DNA of 64,000 nt. Source: Bacillota bacterium (GTDB lineage Bacteria; Bacillota; DTU025; MWDF01). Of this stretch, positions 8,325-16,289 are shown piece by piece. The notes below the pieces were generated by a model. It was not told where the DNA came from and did not search any database. It worked only from the letters and a program-made list of their open reading frames with translations. The position numbers and the translations under genes were made by a program. The stretch spans positions 58,360-122,359 of the forward strand of contig JAKQNF010000001.1 of the NCBI GenBank assembly GCA_029565935.1, written 5' to 3'. The number at the start of each line of letters is the position of its first letter. Positions within the stretch are counted from its first letter, which is position 1.

Positions 8325-9662
8325 ATGGAGAAAACACGCATAAGGATGATCTCCCTTGGCTGTGCCAAGAACAGGGTGGACAGCGAGTTCCTGCTCGGCA
8401 GGCTCCAAGAGGCAGGGATGGCGATCGCGGGCGAGGAAGAGACTGCCGATGCGGTCATCGTAAACACCTGTAGCTTCTTGCAGAGCGCATGCGAGGAGGC
8501 CATAGACGTGATACTCGAATGCGCCGAGCAGAAGCGGGCGGGCAGGGTGAAGGCCGTCCTCGTATCAGGGTGTCTTCCTAACCGCTACGGCGAGGACCTG
8601 GCTAGGGAGATGCCAGAGATAGACGGAGTAATATCGCCTGGCGCCTATGATGAAGTCGCTGAGTTCGTTCGCGAGGCCCTGGACAAAAAATCGCCCTCTA
8701 TGCTCTCAGGCAAAGGTTACCTCGGATCGAAGGCGCCGAGGATCCTTACCAATGCCGGGCATTATGCATATATAAAGATATCCGACGGATGCGACAACAG
8801 GTGCTCATACTGCATGATCCCGGACATCAGGGGCCCGCACGCGAGCAAATCCATCGAAGACGTTCTGGATGAGGCCGGGAGGCTCGTCGGAGCGGGTGTC
8901 AAAGAGCTTGTGGTCGTAGCCCAGGACCCGACGAGGTACGGGACGGACCTCTACGGCAAGCCCTTCCTGGGCGAGCTTTTAAAGAAGATTGCCGAGATGG
9001 ACAAGCTCATGTGGCTCAGGCTGATGTATGCCTATCCTTCCAGGGTGGACGATGAGCTGATAGGACTCTTCTCGGATGGGTTAAAAGGCAGGCTCCTGCC
9101 CTACCTGGACCTTCCGATGCAGCATGGTTCAGCCAAGGTACTCTTAGCCATGAACCGGCTCGGGAACCCCGAATCCATAATAGAAGTGGTGGAAAAGCTC
9201 AGGAGGGCAAGGCCCGGTTTCGTCATCAGGACGACATTCATGGTCGGCTTCCCCGGCGAGAGTGAATCTGACTTCCAGGAACTGATGGATTTCATAAGGA
9301 TCGTCAGGCCGCAGAGGGCGGGGGTGTTCAGATTCAGCCCCGAGGAGGGGACGCTTGCCGCTTCGATGCCCGGCCAGGTGCCCGAGGAGGAGAAGACCGA
9401 AAGGGAGCGGGAGGTCATGTCCCTGCTGGCGGATATAAGCCTTGAATACAACGAATCAAGGATAGGCGAGGTCACCACCGTGATGGTGGACGGACCTTCC
9501 GAGGAATCCGAACTTCTTGTCGCGGCGAGGTCCTATGCAGAAGCCCCCGAGGAGGACGGGCACATACTCATCGGAGATTCTACGTTGGCTCCGGGAAGCG
9601 TGCTGAAGGCGAGGATAACCAGCGCCGCGGAGTACGACCTAGGGGCGGACGTAGTTGAGTAG
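8325..9662 (+). CDS. rimO: Ribosomal protein S12 methylthiotransferase RimO
   Basis: MiaB/RimO-type enzyme (445 residues) that adds a methylthio group to the conserved aspartate of ribosomal protein S12. Domain order: N-terminal UPF0004 domain holding the second Fe-S cluster (SLGCAKN near residue 13, NTCSFL near 49, SGCLPNRYG near 86), radical SAM core with C156-x3-C160-x2-C163, and a C-terminal TRAM domain (about 375-440). SLGCAKNRVDSE and the CMIPDIRGPH segment point to RimO rather than MiaB. It is the last gene of its run and is followed by a strong two-way terminator. Confidence 0.93.
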   Translation: MEKTRIRMISLGCAKNRVDSEFLLGRLQEAGMAIAGEEETADAVIVNTCSFLQSACEEAIDVILECAEQKRAGRVKAVLVSGCLPNRYGEDLAREMPEIDGVISPGAYDEVAEFVREALDKKSPSMLSGKGYLGSKAPRILTNAGHYAYIKISDGCDNRCSYCMIPDIRGPHASKSIEDVLDEAGRLVGAGVKELVVVAQDPTRYGTDLYGKPFLGELLKKIAEMDKLMWLRLMYAYPSRVDDELIGLFSDGLKGRLLPYLDLPMQHGSAKVLLAMNRLGNPESIIEVVEKLRRARPGFVIRTTFMVGFPGESESDFQELMDFIRIVRPQRAGVFRFSPEEGTLAASMPGQVPEEEKTEREREVMSLLADISLEYNESRIGEVTTVMVDGPSEESELLVAARSYAEAPEEDGHILIGDSTLAPGSVLKARITSAAEYDLGADVVE

Positions 9663-9683
9663 GTGCTTATATGACGAGGACTA

Positions 9684-9713
9684 AAAGGCCCGGCTTTACG
9701 AAGCCGGGCCTTT
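9684..9713. terminator. Two-way intrinsic terminator between rimO and gdhA
   Basis: Perfect 13-bp stem: AAAGGCCCGGCTT at 9684-9696 pairs with AAGCCGGGCCTTT at 9701-9713, around a TACG tetraloop. The A-rich left flank and T-containing right flank let it act for rimO on the + strand and for gdhA, whose stop is 32 bases away, on the - strand. Confidence 0.9.
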
Positions 9714-9744
9714 GCTCATATTCCTTTGTTATGCAGATTTCAGA

Positions 9745-11007
9745 TTAGAGGAAGATTCCCCTTGCCTGCATGGCGTCCACTATCCTCTTGATTGCGAGGC
9801 AGTAGGCGGCGATGCGCATGGTGATGTTCTTCTCCTTCGCGAACTTCCAGCAGGAATCGAACGCTGCGCTCATCTTGACGTCGAGCTTGTCGTTGACCTC
9901 GTCGACAGTCCAGTAGTAGCCGTACAGGTTCTGCACCCACTCGAAGTAGGAGACGGTGACTCCGCCGGCGTTGGCTAGGATGTCCGGAACAACTACCTTT
10001 CCAGCCTTCTTCAGGATCTCGTCCGCTTCGGCGGTGATGGGGCCGTTCGCGGCCTCGACGATGTTCTTCGCCTTGATCTTGCCCGCGTTCTCCGCGGTGA
10101 TCTGGTTCTCGAGGGCCGCAGGTACCAGCAGGTCGCACTCAGTGTAGAGGACTGCCTTGGGATCGTCGATCTTCACCATGCCGGGCTCTGTGTATCCTTC
10201 GAGCAACTTCTTGGGGCTCTTGCCGGAGTGCTCGAAAGCGGCCTTTACGTTGACGCCGTTAGGATTATAGTAAGTCCCGGTGATGTCGCTTATGGCGACG
10301 ATCTTGACTCCAAGGAGGCTGCTCATGAGTATGGAACCGAGTCCGCCGACGTTTCCGAAGCCTTGTACCGCCACCGTAACCTTCTTGGGATCGAGGTTGA
10401 GCCTCTTGAGGAGCTCGCGGACCGCTATCGAGATGCCGCGTCCGGTGGCCTCGTTCCTACCGAGGGAGCCGTTGACCGAAAGGGGCTTGCCGGTGACCAC
10501 GCCGGGCTGGTACTGGCCGGTCAGCACCGAATAGGTGTCGACCATCCATGCCATTATCTTGCCGCTGGTGTTGACGTCGGGAGCCGGCACGTCCTTCATG
10601 GGCCCTATGATCGGGGCTATCCTGGCCGTGTAGCAGCGTGTAAGGCGCTCGAGCTCCCCTTCGGAGAGCTTCGTCACGTCTACGCACACTCCGCCCTTCG
10701 CTCCGCCGTAGGGGATGTCCACTACGCCACATTTGAAGGACATCCAGGCCGCGAGCGACTTGACCTCGTCGTAGTTGACGTCTACATGGTAGCGGACGCC
10801 GCCCTTGCCCGGGCCCCTTGAAGTGTTGTGCTGTACCCTGAATCCCTTAAATACTTTTATGCTTCCATCGTCCATCCTGACAGGCATGTTTACTTCGAGA
10901 GCCCTCTCAGGTTCGCAGAGGATCGCGAAAGTGCCTTCGTCTAGGTTCAGGACTTCCTTTGCCAGCTTGAGCCTGGCCAGGACCTGTTCGTACGTGCTTT
11001 GAGCCAT
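9745..11007 (-). CDS. gdhA: Glutamate dehydrogenase (Glu/Leu/Phe/Val dehydrogenase family)
   Basis: 420-residue hexameric-type glutamate dehydrogenase catalysing reversible oxidative deamination of glutamate to 2-oxoglutarate and ammonia. The N-terminal substrate domain shows the PGKGGVRYH and PYGGAKGGV motifs with the catalytic lysine and glycine-rich loop; the C-terminal Rossmann domain has the GFGNVGG dinucleotide motif. The start is supported by GGAGGTGC about 8 bases upstream on the - strand. It is a single gene, divergent from the BMP transporter and ended by the shared terminator. A palindrome upstream may be its operator. A role in amino-acid fermentation is inference; cofactor preference cannot be read reliably. 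Confidence 0.94.
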   Translation of the reverse strand: MAQSTYEQVLARLKLAKEVLNLDEGTFAILCEPERALEVNMPVRMDDGSIKVFKGFRVQHNTSRGPGKGGVRYHVDVNYDEVKSLAAWMSFKCGVVDIPYGGAKGGVCVDVTKLSEGELERLTRCYTARIAPIIGPMKDVPAPDVNTSGKIMAWMVDTYSVLTGQYQPGVVTGKPLSVNGSLGRNEATGRGISIAVRELLKRLNLDPKKVTVAVQGFGNVGGLGSILMSSLLGVKIVAISDITGTYYNPNGVNVKAAFEHSGKSPKKLLEGYTEPGMVKIDDPKAVLYTECDLLVPAALENQITAENAGKIKAKNIVEAANGPITAEADEILKKAGKVVVPDILANAGGVTVSYFEWVQNLYGYYWTVDEVNDKLDVKMSAAFDSCWKFAKEKNITMRIAAYCLAIKRIVDAMQARGIFL

Positions 11008-11031
11008 TAATCAGCACCTCCTGAGTTATAA

Positions 11032-11048
11032 GTGTATACTGAATACAC
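11032..11048. promoter_or_regulatory. Palindrome upstream of gdhA, possible operator
   Basis: GTGTAT at 11032-11037 and ATACAC at 11043-11048 are perfect inverted arms around a 5-base spacer, 25 bases upstream of the gdhA start and near its ribosome binding site. Such a 17-bp dyad fits a dimeric regulator site. No regulator gene is adjacent, so this is a candidate only. Confidence 0.4.
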
Positions 11049-11186
11049 GTCCATATATAATTCTAGTCCCACGGCGGACATTATGCAATTTGGCACAGAT
11101 TGGTTTATCGACCGAAAAACAGTGCCTGGCTGCCTGGATGACCGGTACTGCATGTTCTAATTAAGAAACAATCCACAAGGCGAACT

Positions 11187-11214
11187 TTGAACGGGGCCTA
11201 CAGAAACTTATAAT
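11187..11214 (+). promoter_or_regulatory. Sigma-70-type promoter of the BMP transporter operon
   Basis: TTGAAC at 11187-11192 and a perfect TATAAT at 11209-11214 are separated by 16 bases. A second TATAAT at 11245-11250 has no convincing -35 element. Start from the first would give a leader of about 150 bases before the gene at 11369. Confidence 0.6.
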
Positions 11215-11368
11215 ATGAAGTAGCATTAATCGGACCTTATTAATTATAATGTTCATGGAAGCATGCATCATGGTGAGCCGGGACTTTGGAAAGCACGGCG
11301 ATACATGCATGCATATTAAAGGGACCACCGGTGTACCGGATCCCCATCGAATGGAGGTAATTTCCTCA
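11215..11368 (+). ncRNA. Structured untranslated leader of the BMP transporter operon
   Basis: The leader can fold in several places. GCATGCAT at 11261-11268 pairs with ATGCATGC at 11305-11312, enclosing GCCG/CGGC. A second hairpin joins GGGA at 11321-11324 to TCCC at 11341-11344, with an inner CCGG-TGTA-CCGG stem. The binding site GGAGG at 11353-11357 can pair weakly with CCTC before the ATG. I do not recognise a known riboswitch class; this is a candidate cis-regulatory RNA. The 360-base gap between gdhA and the transporter holds otherwise only the operator-like palindrome and the promoter. Confidence 0.35.
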
Positions 11369-12382
11369 ATGAAGCGCGCTTTCACCCTGATAATCACTGC
11401 GGCGCTGCTCCTGGCCGTCATGGCGATTCCGTCCTTCTCCAAGGAGTACAAAATCGCTATAGTATTCGACATCGGCGGGCTGGGCGACAAGTCGTTCAAC
11501 GACTCCGCCTATCTTGGCCTCCAGAGAGTAGCCAAGGAACTCGGAGCCAAGACGAAGTATGCCGAATCCCGCACCCCTTCGGACTATGAACCCAACCTCG
11601 CGGCTTTCGCCAAGGAAGGCTACGACATGGTATGGGGCATCGGTTTCCTGATGGCAGACGCCATCGAGAAGGTATCGGCCCAGTATCCCAACACCAAGTT
11701 CGGCATAATCGACAACTCCTGGGATGATGCCTGGTACAAGGCCCATCCGAACGTGATGTCGGTGATGTACAAGGAGAACGAAGGCTCGTTCCTGATGGGC
11801 GTGCTCGCCGCTATGACTACGAAGAGCAAGGTGATAGGCTTCATAGGCGGTATGGAGTTCCCCGTCATATGGCGTTTCGAGGCCGGTTTCAAGGCCGGTG
11901 TTGAAGCGGTCGACAAGAGCATAAAGCTCCTTCGCAACTATGCCGGATCGTTCAACGATCCCGCAGCGGGCAAGGCCATCGCGGTATCGATGATAAGGCA
12001 GAAGGCTGACGTAATCTACCACGCCTCCGGCGGAACCGGAATCGGCATGTTCGAAGCGGCCAATGAGACCAAGAACGTATGGGTAATCGGCGTCGACTCC
12101 GACCAGTTCGACCTCTCGCCGAAATGGACTCTCTCCTCGATGATCAAGCGCGTCGACAACGGCGTGTTCATGGGCACCAAGAACCTCATCGATGGGAAGT
12201 TCAAGGCTGGCGTGACCAATCTCGGACTCAAGGAAGCCGGCGTAGGCATGGCGGCCACCACCAGCAAGAACACTGCGGCGGGCGCCATAGCCAAGGCTAA
12301 CGCATGGGCAAGCATGATCATAGCCGGGCAGAAGTCCGTGCCGGACGGCATGAACGAAGCCGACAGGATATCCACCAAGTAG
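11369..12382 (+). CDS. BMP-family substrate-binding protein of an ABC importer
   Basis: 337-residue Bmp/PnrA-type binding protein; characterised relatives bind purine nucleosides. The family motif GGLGDKSFND lies just after the signal peptide. The start is ATG at 11369 (MKRAFTLIITAALLLAV), with GGAGGT at 11353-11358; an in-frame ATG at 11249 would add an unlikely 40-residue extension. The hydrophobic signal ends in MAIPSFSKE with no lipobox cysteine, so export as a soluble periplasmic protein is predicted, unlike the lipoproteins usual in monoderm bacteria. The ATPase and two permeases follow after an intercistronic terminator, which would favour excess binding protein. Substrate is inferred from the family. 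Confidence 0.9.
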   Translation: MKRAFTLIITAALLLAVMAIPSFSKEYKIAIVFDIGGLGDKSFNDSAYLGLQRVAKELGAKTKYAESRTPSDYEPNLAAFAKEGYDMVWGIGFLMADAIEKVSAQYPNTKFGIIDNSWDDAWYKAHPNVMSVMYKENEGSFLMGVLAAMTTKSKVIGFIGGMEFPVIWRFEAGFKAGVEAVDKSIKLLRNYAGSFNDPAAGKAIAVSMIRQKADVIYHASGGTGIGMFEAANETKNVWVIGVDSDQFDLSPKWTLSSMIKRVDNGVFMGTKNLIDGKFKAGVTNLGLKEAGVGMAATTSKNTAAGAIAKANAWASMIIAGQKSVPDGMNEADRISTK

Positions 12383-12430
12383 ACGATGCCAAAGATAGCA
12401 TGGCTGAATTAAGCCCTGTTGTATCAGGAG

Positions 12431-12465
12431 CCGGGTACCTAGCCTAAAGCTAGGTGCCCGGTTTT
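12431..12465 (+). terminator. Intercistronic terminator/attenuator after the BMP gene
   Basis: CCGGGTACCTAGC at 12431-12443 pairs with GCTAGGTGCCCGG at 12449-12461 (13 bp, one G-T wobble), followed by TTTT. Partial termination here would give more binding protein than ATPase and permease. Confidence 0.75.
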
Positions 12466-12483
12466 CCAATACGGAGGAACGAC

Positions 12484-14046
12484 ATGTCGGAAATAGATGC
12501 GACCATTTCCCCCGGCCAGGTGATCCTCGAGATGAAGGGGATAACCAAGGCCTTCCCCGGTATAGTAGCGAACTCGGATGTCGACTTCGACCTCAAGAAG
12601 GGTGAGATCCATTGCCTGCTAGGAGAGAACGGGGCGGGCAAATCGACACTGATGAAGATCCTTTACGGATTGTACAAGCAGGACAAGGGCGAGGTATTCT
12701 ACAAAGGCGAACCTCTGGTGGTCAACGGACCCGCCGACACCCTAAGACAGGGCATAGGCATGGTCCATCAGCACTTCATGCTGATCAAGCCCCTTACGGT
12801 CGCCGAGAACCTCGTACTGGGCAACGAACCCACGAAATATGGGTTCCTCATAGACAAGAAGAAGGCGAAGGCGGAGCTTATGGAGATTTCCACGACCTTC
12901 GGACTGGCTATAGAGCCGGATGCCAAGATCATGGACATCTCGGTGGGAATGCAGCAGAGGGTGGAGATACTCAAGGCCTTGCACAGGGGGGCCGAAGTGC
13001 TGATACTGGACGAACCCACCGCCGTGCTGACGCCCCAGGAGACGAAAGAGCTCTTCGTGATCATGCGCAAGCTGGTGCATGACGGGAAGTCTATCATATT
13101 CATATCCCACAAGCTCAAGGAGGTCATGGAGATCTCCGACAGGGTAACCGTCATCAACCATGGCAGGATCATCGGCTCCGTCAAGACGTCCGAGACGTCC
13201 CCCAGCCAGCTGGCCAACATGATGGTGGGCCGCGAGGTTGAGCTTATCGTCCATAAGGAGCCGGCAAAACCCGGCAAGGAGAAGTTCAGGGCTGAGGGCC
13301 TCGTGGCGGAGAACGACAGGGGGCTTCCCGCGCTGAGGGGCATAGACTTGAGCGTGAGGGCCGGTGAGATACTCGGCGTATGCGGAGTGGACGGCAACGG
13401 CCAGACGGAGCTGGTGCAATGCATAACCGGCATGAGGAGGCTTAGCGCCGGCAAGGTGACCTTGAACGGTAAGGACATAACAAACATGCCACCGAAGAGA
13501 TGCTTCGAAGCCGGCATAGTGCACGTCCCCGAGGACAGGCAGAAGCACGGCCTGGTGCTCGATTTCACCGTCGCGGAGAACATGATACTGCAAACATACA
13601 ATAAAAAGCCTTTCAGCAGGGGCATCACTTTACGTTGGGATGAGATAAAGTCTTATGCGAGGCGGATCATCTCCGAATTCGACGTAAGGACCCCGGACGA
13701 GGACACCAAGGCGGGGTCGTTATCAGGCGGAAACCAACAGAAGGCGATCCTGGCCCGCGAGCTTTCTAGGACGCCCGAGCTCATAGTCGTCGCTCAGCCG
13801 ACGAGGGGCCTGGACGTGGGAGCGATCGAGTACATACACAAAAGGCTCGTGTCCGAGAGGGATTCGGGCAGGGCGGTGCTCCTGGTGTCGCTGGAGCTCG
13901 ATGAGATAATGTCGCTCTCAGACAGGATAGCCGTGATTTACGAGGGCAGGATTATGGGGACCATGGACATCGAAGACGCCACCGAGGAGACCCTCGGACT
14001 GATGATGGCCGGCTCGATGCCCGCTTCCCATAAGGGGGTGATGTGA
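12484..14046 (+). CDS. ABC transporter ATPase with two nucleotide-binding domains (nucleoside type)
   Basis: 520 residues with two fused ABC ATPase domains, as in RbsA/NupO-type importers. Domain 1: Walker A GENGAGKST, a signature variant SVGMQQR, and Walker B LILDEPTAVLTP. Domain 2: degenerate Walker A GVDGNGQTE lacking the lysine, but a good signature LSGGNQQK and the PTRGLDVGA loop; this asymmetry is typical of the family. Start is ATG at 12484 behind GGAGG at 12473-12477; an in-frame GTG at 12454 lies inside the terminator hairpin and is rejected. Its stop overlaps the first permease (TGATG). Confidence 0.93.
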   Translation: MSEIDATISPGQVILEMKGITKAFPGIVANSDVDFDLKKGEIHCLLGENGAGKSTLMKILYGLYKQDKGEVFYKGEPLVVNGPADTLRQGIGMVHQHFMLIKPLTVAENLVLGNEPTKYGFLIDKKKAKAELMEISTTFGLAIEPDAKIMDISVGMQQRVEILKALHRGAEVLILDEPTAVLTPQETKELFVIMRKLVHDGKSIIFISHKLKEVMEISDRVTVINHGRIIGSVKTSETSPSQLANMMVGREVELIVHKEPAKPGKEKFRAEGLVAENDRGLPALRGIDLSVRAGEILGVCGVDGNGQTELVQCITGMRRLSAGKVTLNGKDITNMPPKRCFEAGIVHVPEDRQKHGLVLDFTVAENMILQTYNKKPFSRGITLRWDEIKSYARRIISEFDVRTPDEDTKAGSLSGGNQQKAILARELSRTPELIVVAQPTRGLDVGAIEYIHKRLVSERDSGRAVLLVSLELDEIMSLSDRIAVIYEGRIMGTMDIEDATEETLGLMMAGSMPASHKGVM

Positions 14047-15146
14047 TGGAGAGGAAGAAGGACAATTCCGCCATCAAGGAGCTCATAGTGCCCGTGACGG
14101 CCGTATTCATAGGGCTCGTGCTGGGCGGTATATTGATGACGCTGACCGGCGTCAATGCGATCGAAGGATACAAGGCTCTGATAATGGGGTGTTTCGGAAG
14201 GCTTGAGTACGTAAGCGAGACCATAGTCTACACCACCCCACTGATATTCACGGGCCTTGCCATCGCGCTGGGCTTCAGGTGCGGCCTTTTCAACATAGGA
14301 TGCGAAGGGCAGTACATCGTGGGGCTGATCGGCGCTGCGGTGGTAGGGGCGATGGACCTTGGGCTGCCGACGTTCATCCACCTTCCGCTAACGATGCTGT
14401 CGGGCATGGCCTGCGGCGCTATATGGGCTTCGGTGCCGGGCCTGCTTAAGGCGAAGTTCGGCATACATGAGGTCGTCAACAGCATAATGATGAACTACAT
14501 AGCCCTCTACCTGTCGCACTACCTGGTGAACGGGCCCATAAAGGACCCCGGCATAACAAGCCCGTACAGCAGGGAGATTCTCGATACGGCCAAGCTCTGG
14601 AGGTTCTTCGGGCAGAACAGCCCGATAAGGGTGAACAGCGGGATAATAATCGCCATAGCGGCGGCGTTGTTTGTCTACTACCTCCTGTTCAAGACAACTA
14701 TCGGCTACCAGATCAGGGCCGTGGGCTTCAACCCTGAAGCGGCCAGGTACGGGGGGATAAGCGTCCCCACGAACATCGTGGCGGCCATGTTCATATCAGG
14801 AGCTCTCGCAGGCCTTGCGGGGGCGGTGCAGATAATGGGTATCCAGTTCAAGTTCCTTGACATATTCGCGTTCCAAGGCTATGGGCTGGACGGCATAGCG
14901 GTCGCGCTGGTGGGCAAGAGCCACCCGTTGGGCGTCTTGCCGTCGGCGCTGCTGTTCGGCATTCTCCAAAGGGGCTCCCAGACGATGCAGATGCTAGCGG
15001 GCGTGCCCAAGGAGACGATCGGCATCATGCAGGGCGTTATAATAATCATAGTTGCAGCCGAGGGCATAATTAAGGGCTGGCTACCGATAAGGAAGATATT
15101 GGGAACTGACAAGAAGGCGGCGGGCAAGGAGGTGGGCAGGGCATGA
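14046..15146 (+). CDS. ABC transporter permease 1 (BMP/nucleoside type)
   Basis: Polytopic membrane protein of the BPD_transp_2 family (366 residues from the ATG at 14046). About eight to ten hydrophobic segments are visible, with the family's GLFNIGCEGQ and GYQIRAVGFNPEAARYGG cytoplasmic loop that contacts the ATPase. The ATG overlaps the ATPase stop and has GGGGGTG just upstream; an alternative GTG one codon earlier (14043) is possible. The second permease starts within its stop codon. It forms the pore of the importer together with the next gene. Confidence 0.92.
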   Translation: MERKKDNSAIKELIVPVTAVFIGLVLGGILMTLTGVNAIEGYKALIMGCFGRLEYVSETIVYTTPLIFTGLAIALGFRCGLFNIGCEGQYIVGLIGAAVVGAMDLGLPTFIHLPLTMLSGMACGAIWASVPGLLKAKFGIHEVVNSIMMNYIALYLSHYLVNGPIKDPGITSPYSREILDTAKLWRFFGQNSPIRVNSGIIIAIAAALFVYYLLFKTTIGYQIRAVGFNPEAARYGGISVPTNIVAAMFISGALAGLAGAVQIMGIQFKFLDIFAFQGYGLDGIAVALVGKSHPLGVLPSALLFGILQRGSQTMQMLAGVPKETIGIMQGVIIIIVAAEGIIKGWLPIRKILGTDKKAAGKEVGRA

Positions 15147-16210
15147 GCAGGCTGGGAAAGGGCATTAATTGGAACAGGCTGGTGAGGTCCAGGGCATTCT
15201 GGCTCGGCGCGGCCCTCGTCGTTCTTATAACCGTCTTCTCGGTGAACAGCATAAGGTCCATGGGAGGGGAGATGTTCAGCTATCTTGTCATCGACTTCTT
15301 CTCCACAGGGATCTTCATGGCAACACCCCTGATACTCACTAGCATAGGGGCGGTATTCTCGGAAAGGTCCGGCGTGGTCAACATAGGCCTCGAAGGCATG
15401 ATGCTGATCGGCGCGTTCTTCGGCGTCATGGTATCCTACTTCACGGGCAGCGCCTGGCTTGGAGTTCTAGGAGGCATGATAGCAGGAGGGCTGACGGCAG
15501 CTCTGCACGCCTACGTATGCATATCCCACCACGCGAACCAGACGGTGAGTGGCGTCGCGATCAACGTCTTCGCACTCGCGCTGACGGGCTTCCTGCTTAA
15601 GGCGGTATTCCACAGGGCCGGCCAGACCGACAGGGTCACGAAGCTGGCGAACTGGATAATGCCCGACTTCTTCAGGAACATACCGATAATCGGAGACGTG
15701 TTGGGCAGCAACACGCCCCCGGTCTACATCGCGCTGCTGCTCGTAGTTGCAGCTCAGGTGGTTCTCTTCCACACACCGCTCGGCCTTAGGATACGCGCCT
15801 GCGGCGAGCATCCGGAAGCCGCCGACACGGTTGGCATCAATGTCACCGGCACCAGGTACTTCTGCGTGATACTGTCGGGGGTCCTAGCAGGGCTCAGCGG
15901 CGTGACGCTATCCCTCGGGCAGCTGTCCCTCTTCAAGGAGGCCATGACCGACGGCAGGGGCTACATTGCCATCGCCGCGATGATATTCGGTAAATGGACC
16001 CCATTGGGAGCCTTCCTGGCATCGCTGTTCTTCGGCCTTGCTACAGGTTTCAAGTTCATCTCCCAGTCATGGAACATGACGAGCATACCGACGGACTTCC
16101 TGCTCATGCTGCCGTACATACTAACGATGCTCGCGCTGGCCGGCTTCGTGGGAAGGCTTACGCCTCCTGCGGCTAGCGGCCTGCCTTACAGGCGGAGGGG
16201 ATCCGTCTGA
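15143..16210 (+). CDS. ABC transporter permease 2 (BMP/nucleoside type)
   Basis: Second BPD_transp_2-type permease (355 residues). Motifs parallel the first permease: GVVNIGLEGMMLIG in the membrane region and GLRIRACGEHPEAADTVG as the ATPase-coupling loop. ATGA overlap with the preceding gene indicates coupled translation. The order binding protein, ATPase, permease, permease is the same as in the nupN-OPQ (yufNOPQ) locus of Bacillus, which moves guanosine; the substrate here is inferred. A GC-rich hairpin follows the stop. Confidence 0.92.
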   Translation: MSRLGKGINWNRLVRSRAFWLGAALVVLITVFSVNSIRSMGGEMFSYLVIDFFSTGIFMATPLILTSIGAVFSERSGVVNIGLEGMMLIGAFFGVMVSYFTGSAWLGVLGGMIAGGLTAALHAYVCISHHANQTVSGVAINVFALALTGFLLKAVFHRAGQTDRVTKLANWIMPDFFRNIPIIGDVLGSNTPPVYIALLLVVAAQVVLFHTPLGLRIRACGEHPEAADTVGINVTGTRYFCVILSGVLAGLSGVTLSLGQLSLFKEAMTDGRGYIAIAAMIFGKWTPLGAFLASLFFGLATGFKFISQSWNMTSIPTDFLLMLPYILTMLALAGFVGRLTPPAASGLPYRRRGSV

Positions 16211-16238
16211 CCGACTTACTCTGAATAGCAATAGCGCC

Positions 16239-16267
16239 GGCCCGGGAACATGTGCGTCCCGGGCCTT
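16239..16267 (+). terminator. Probable terminator after the BMP transporter operon
   Basis: GGCCCGGGA at 16239-16247 pairs with TCCCGGGCC at 16257-16265 (9 bp, 9-base loop), followed only by TTGG, so the U-tract is weak. It lies between the last permease and rlmN. Confidence 0.6.
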
Positions 16268-16289
16268 GGCCTAGGAAAAGGGGAATAAA

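Noticed and set aside
11249..11368. N-terminal extension of the BMP protein from ATG 11249
   Set aside because: It would cover the leader hairpins and place the signal peptide internally; GGAGGT supports ATG 11369.
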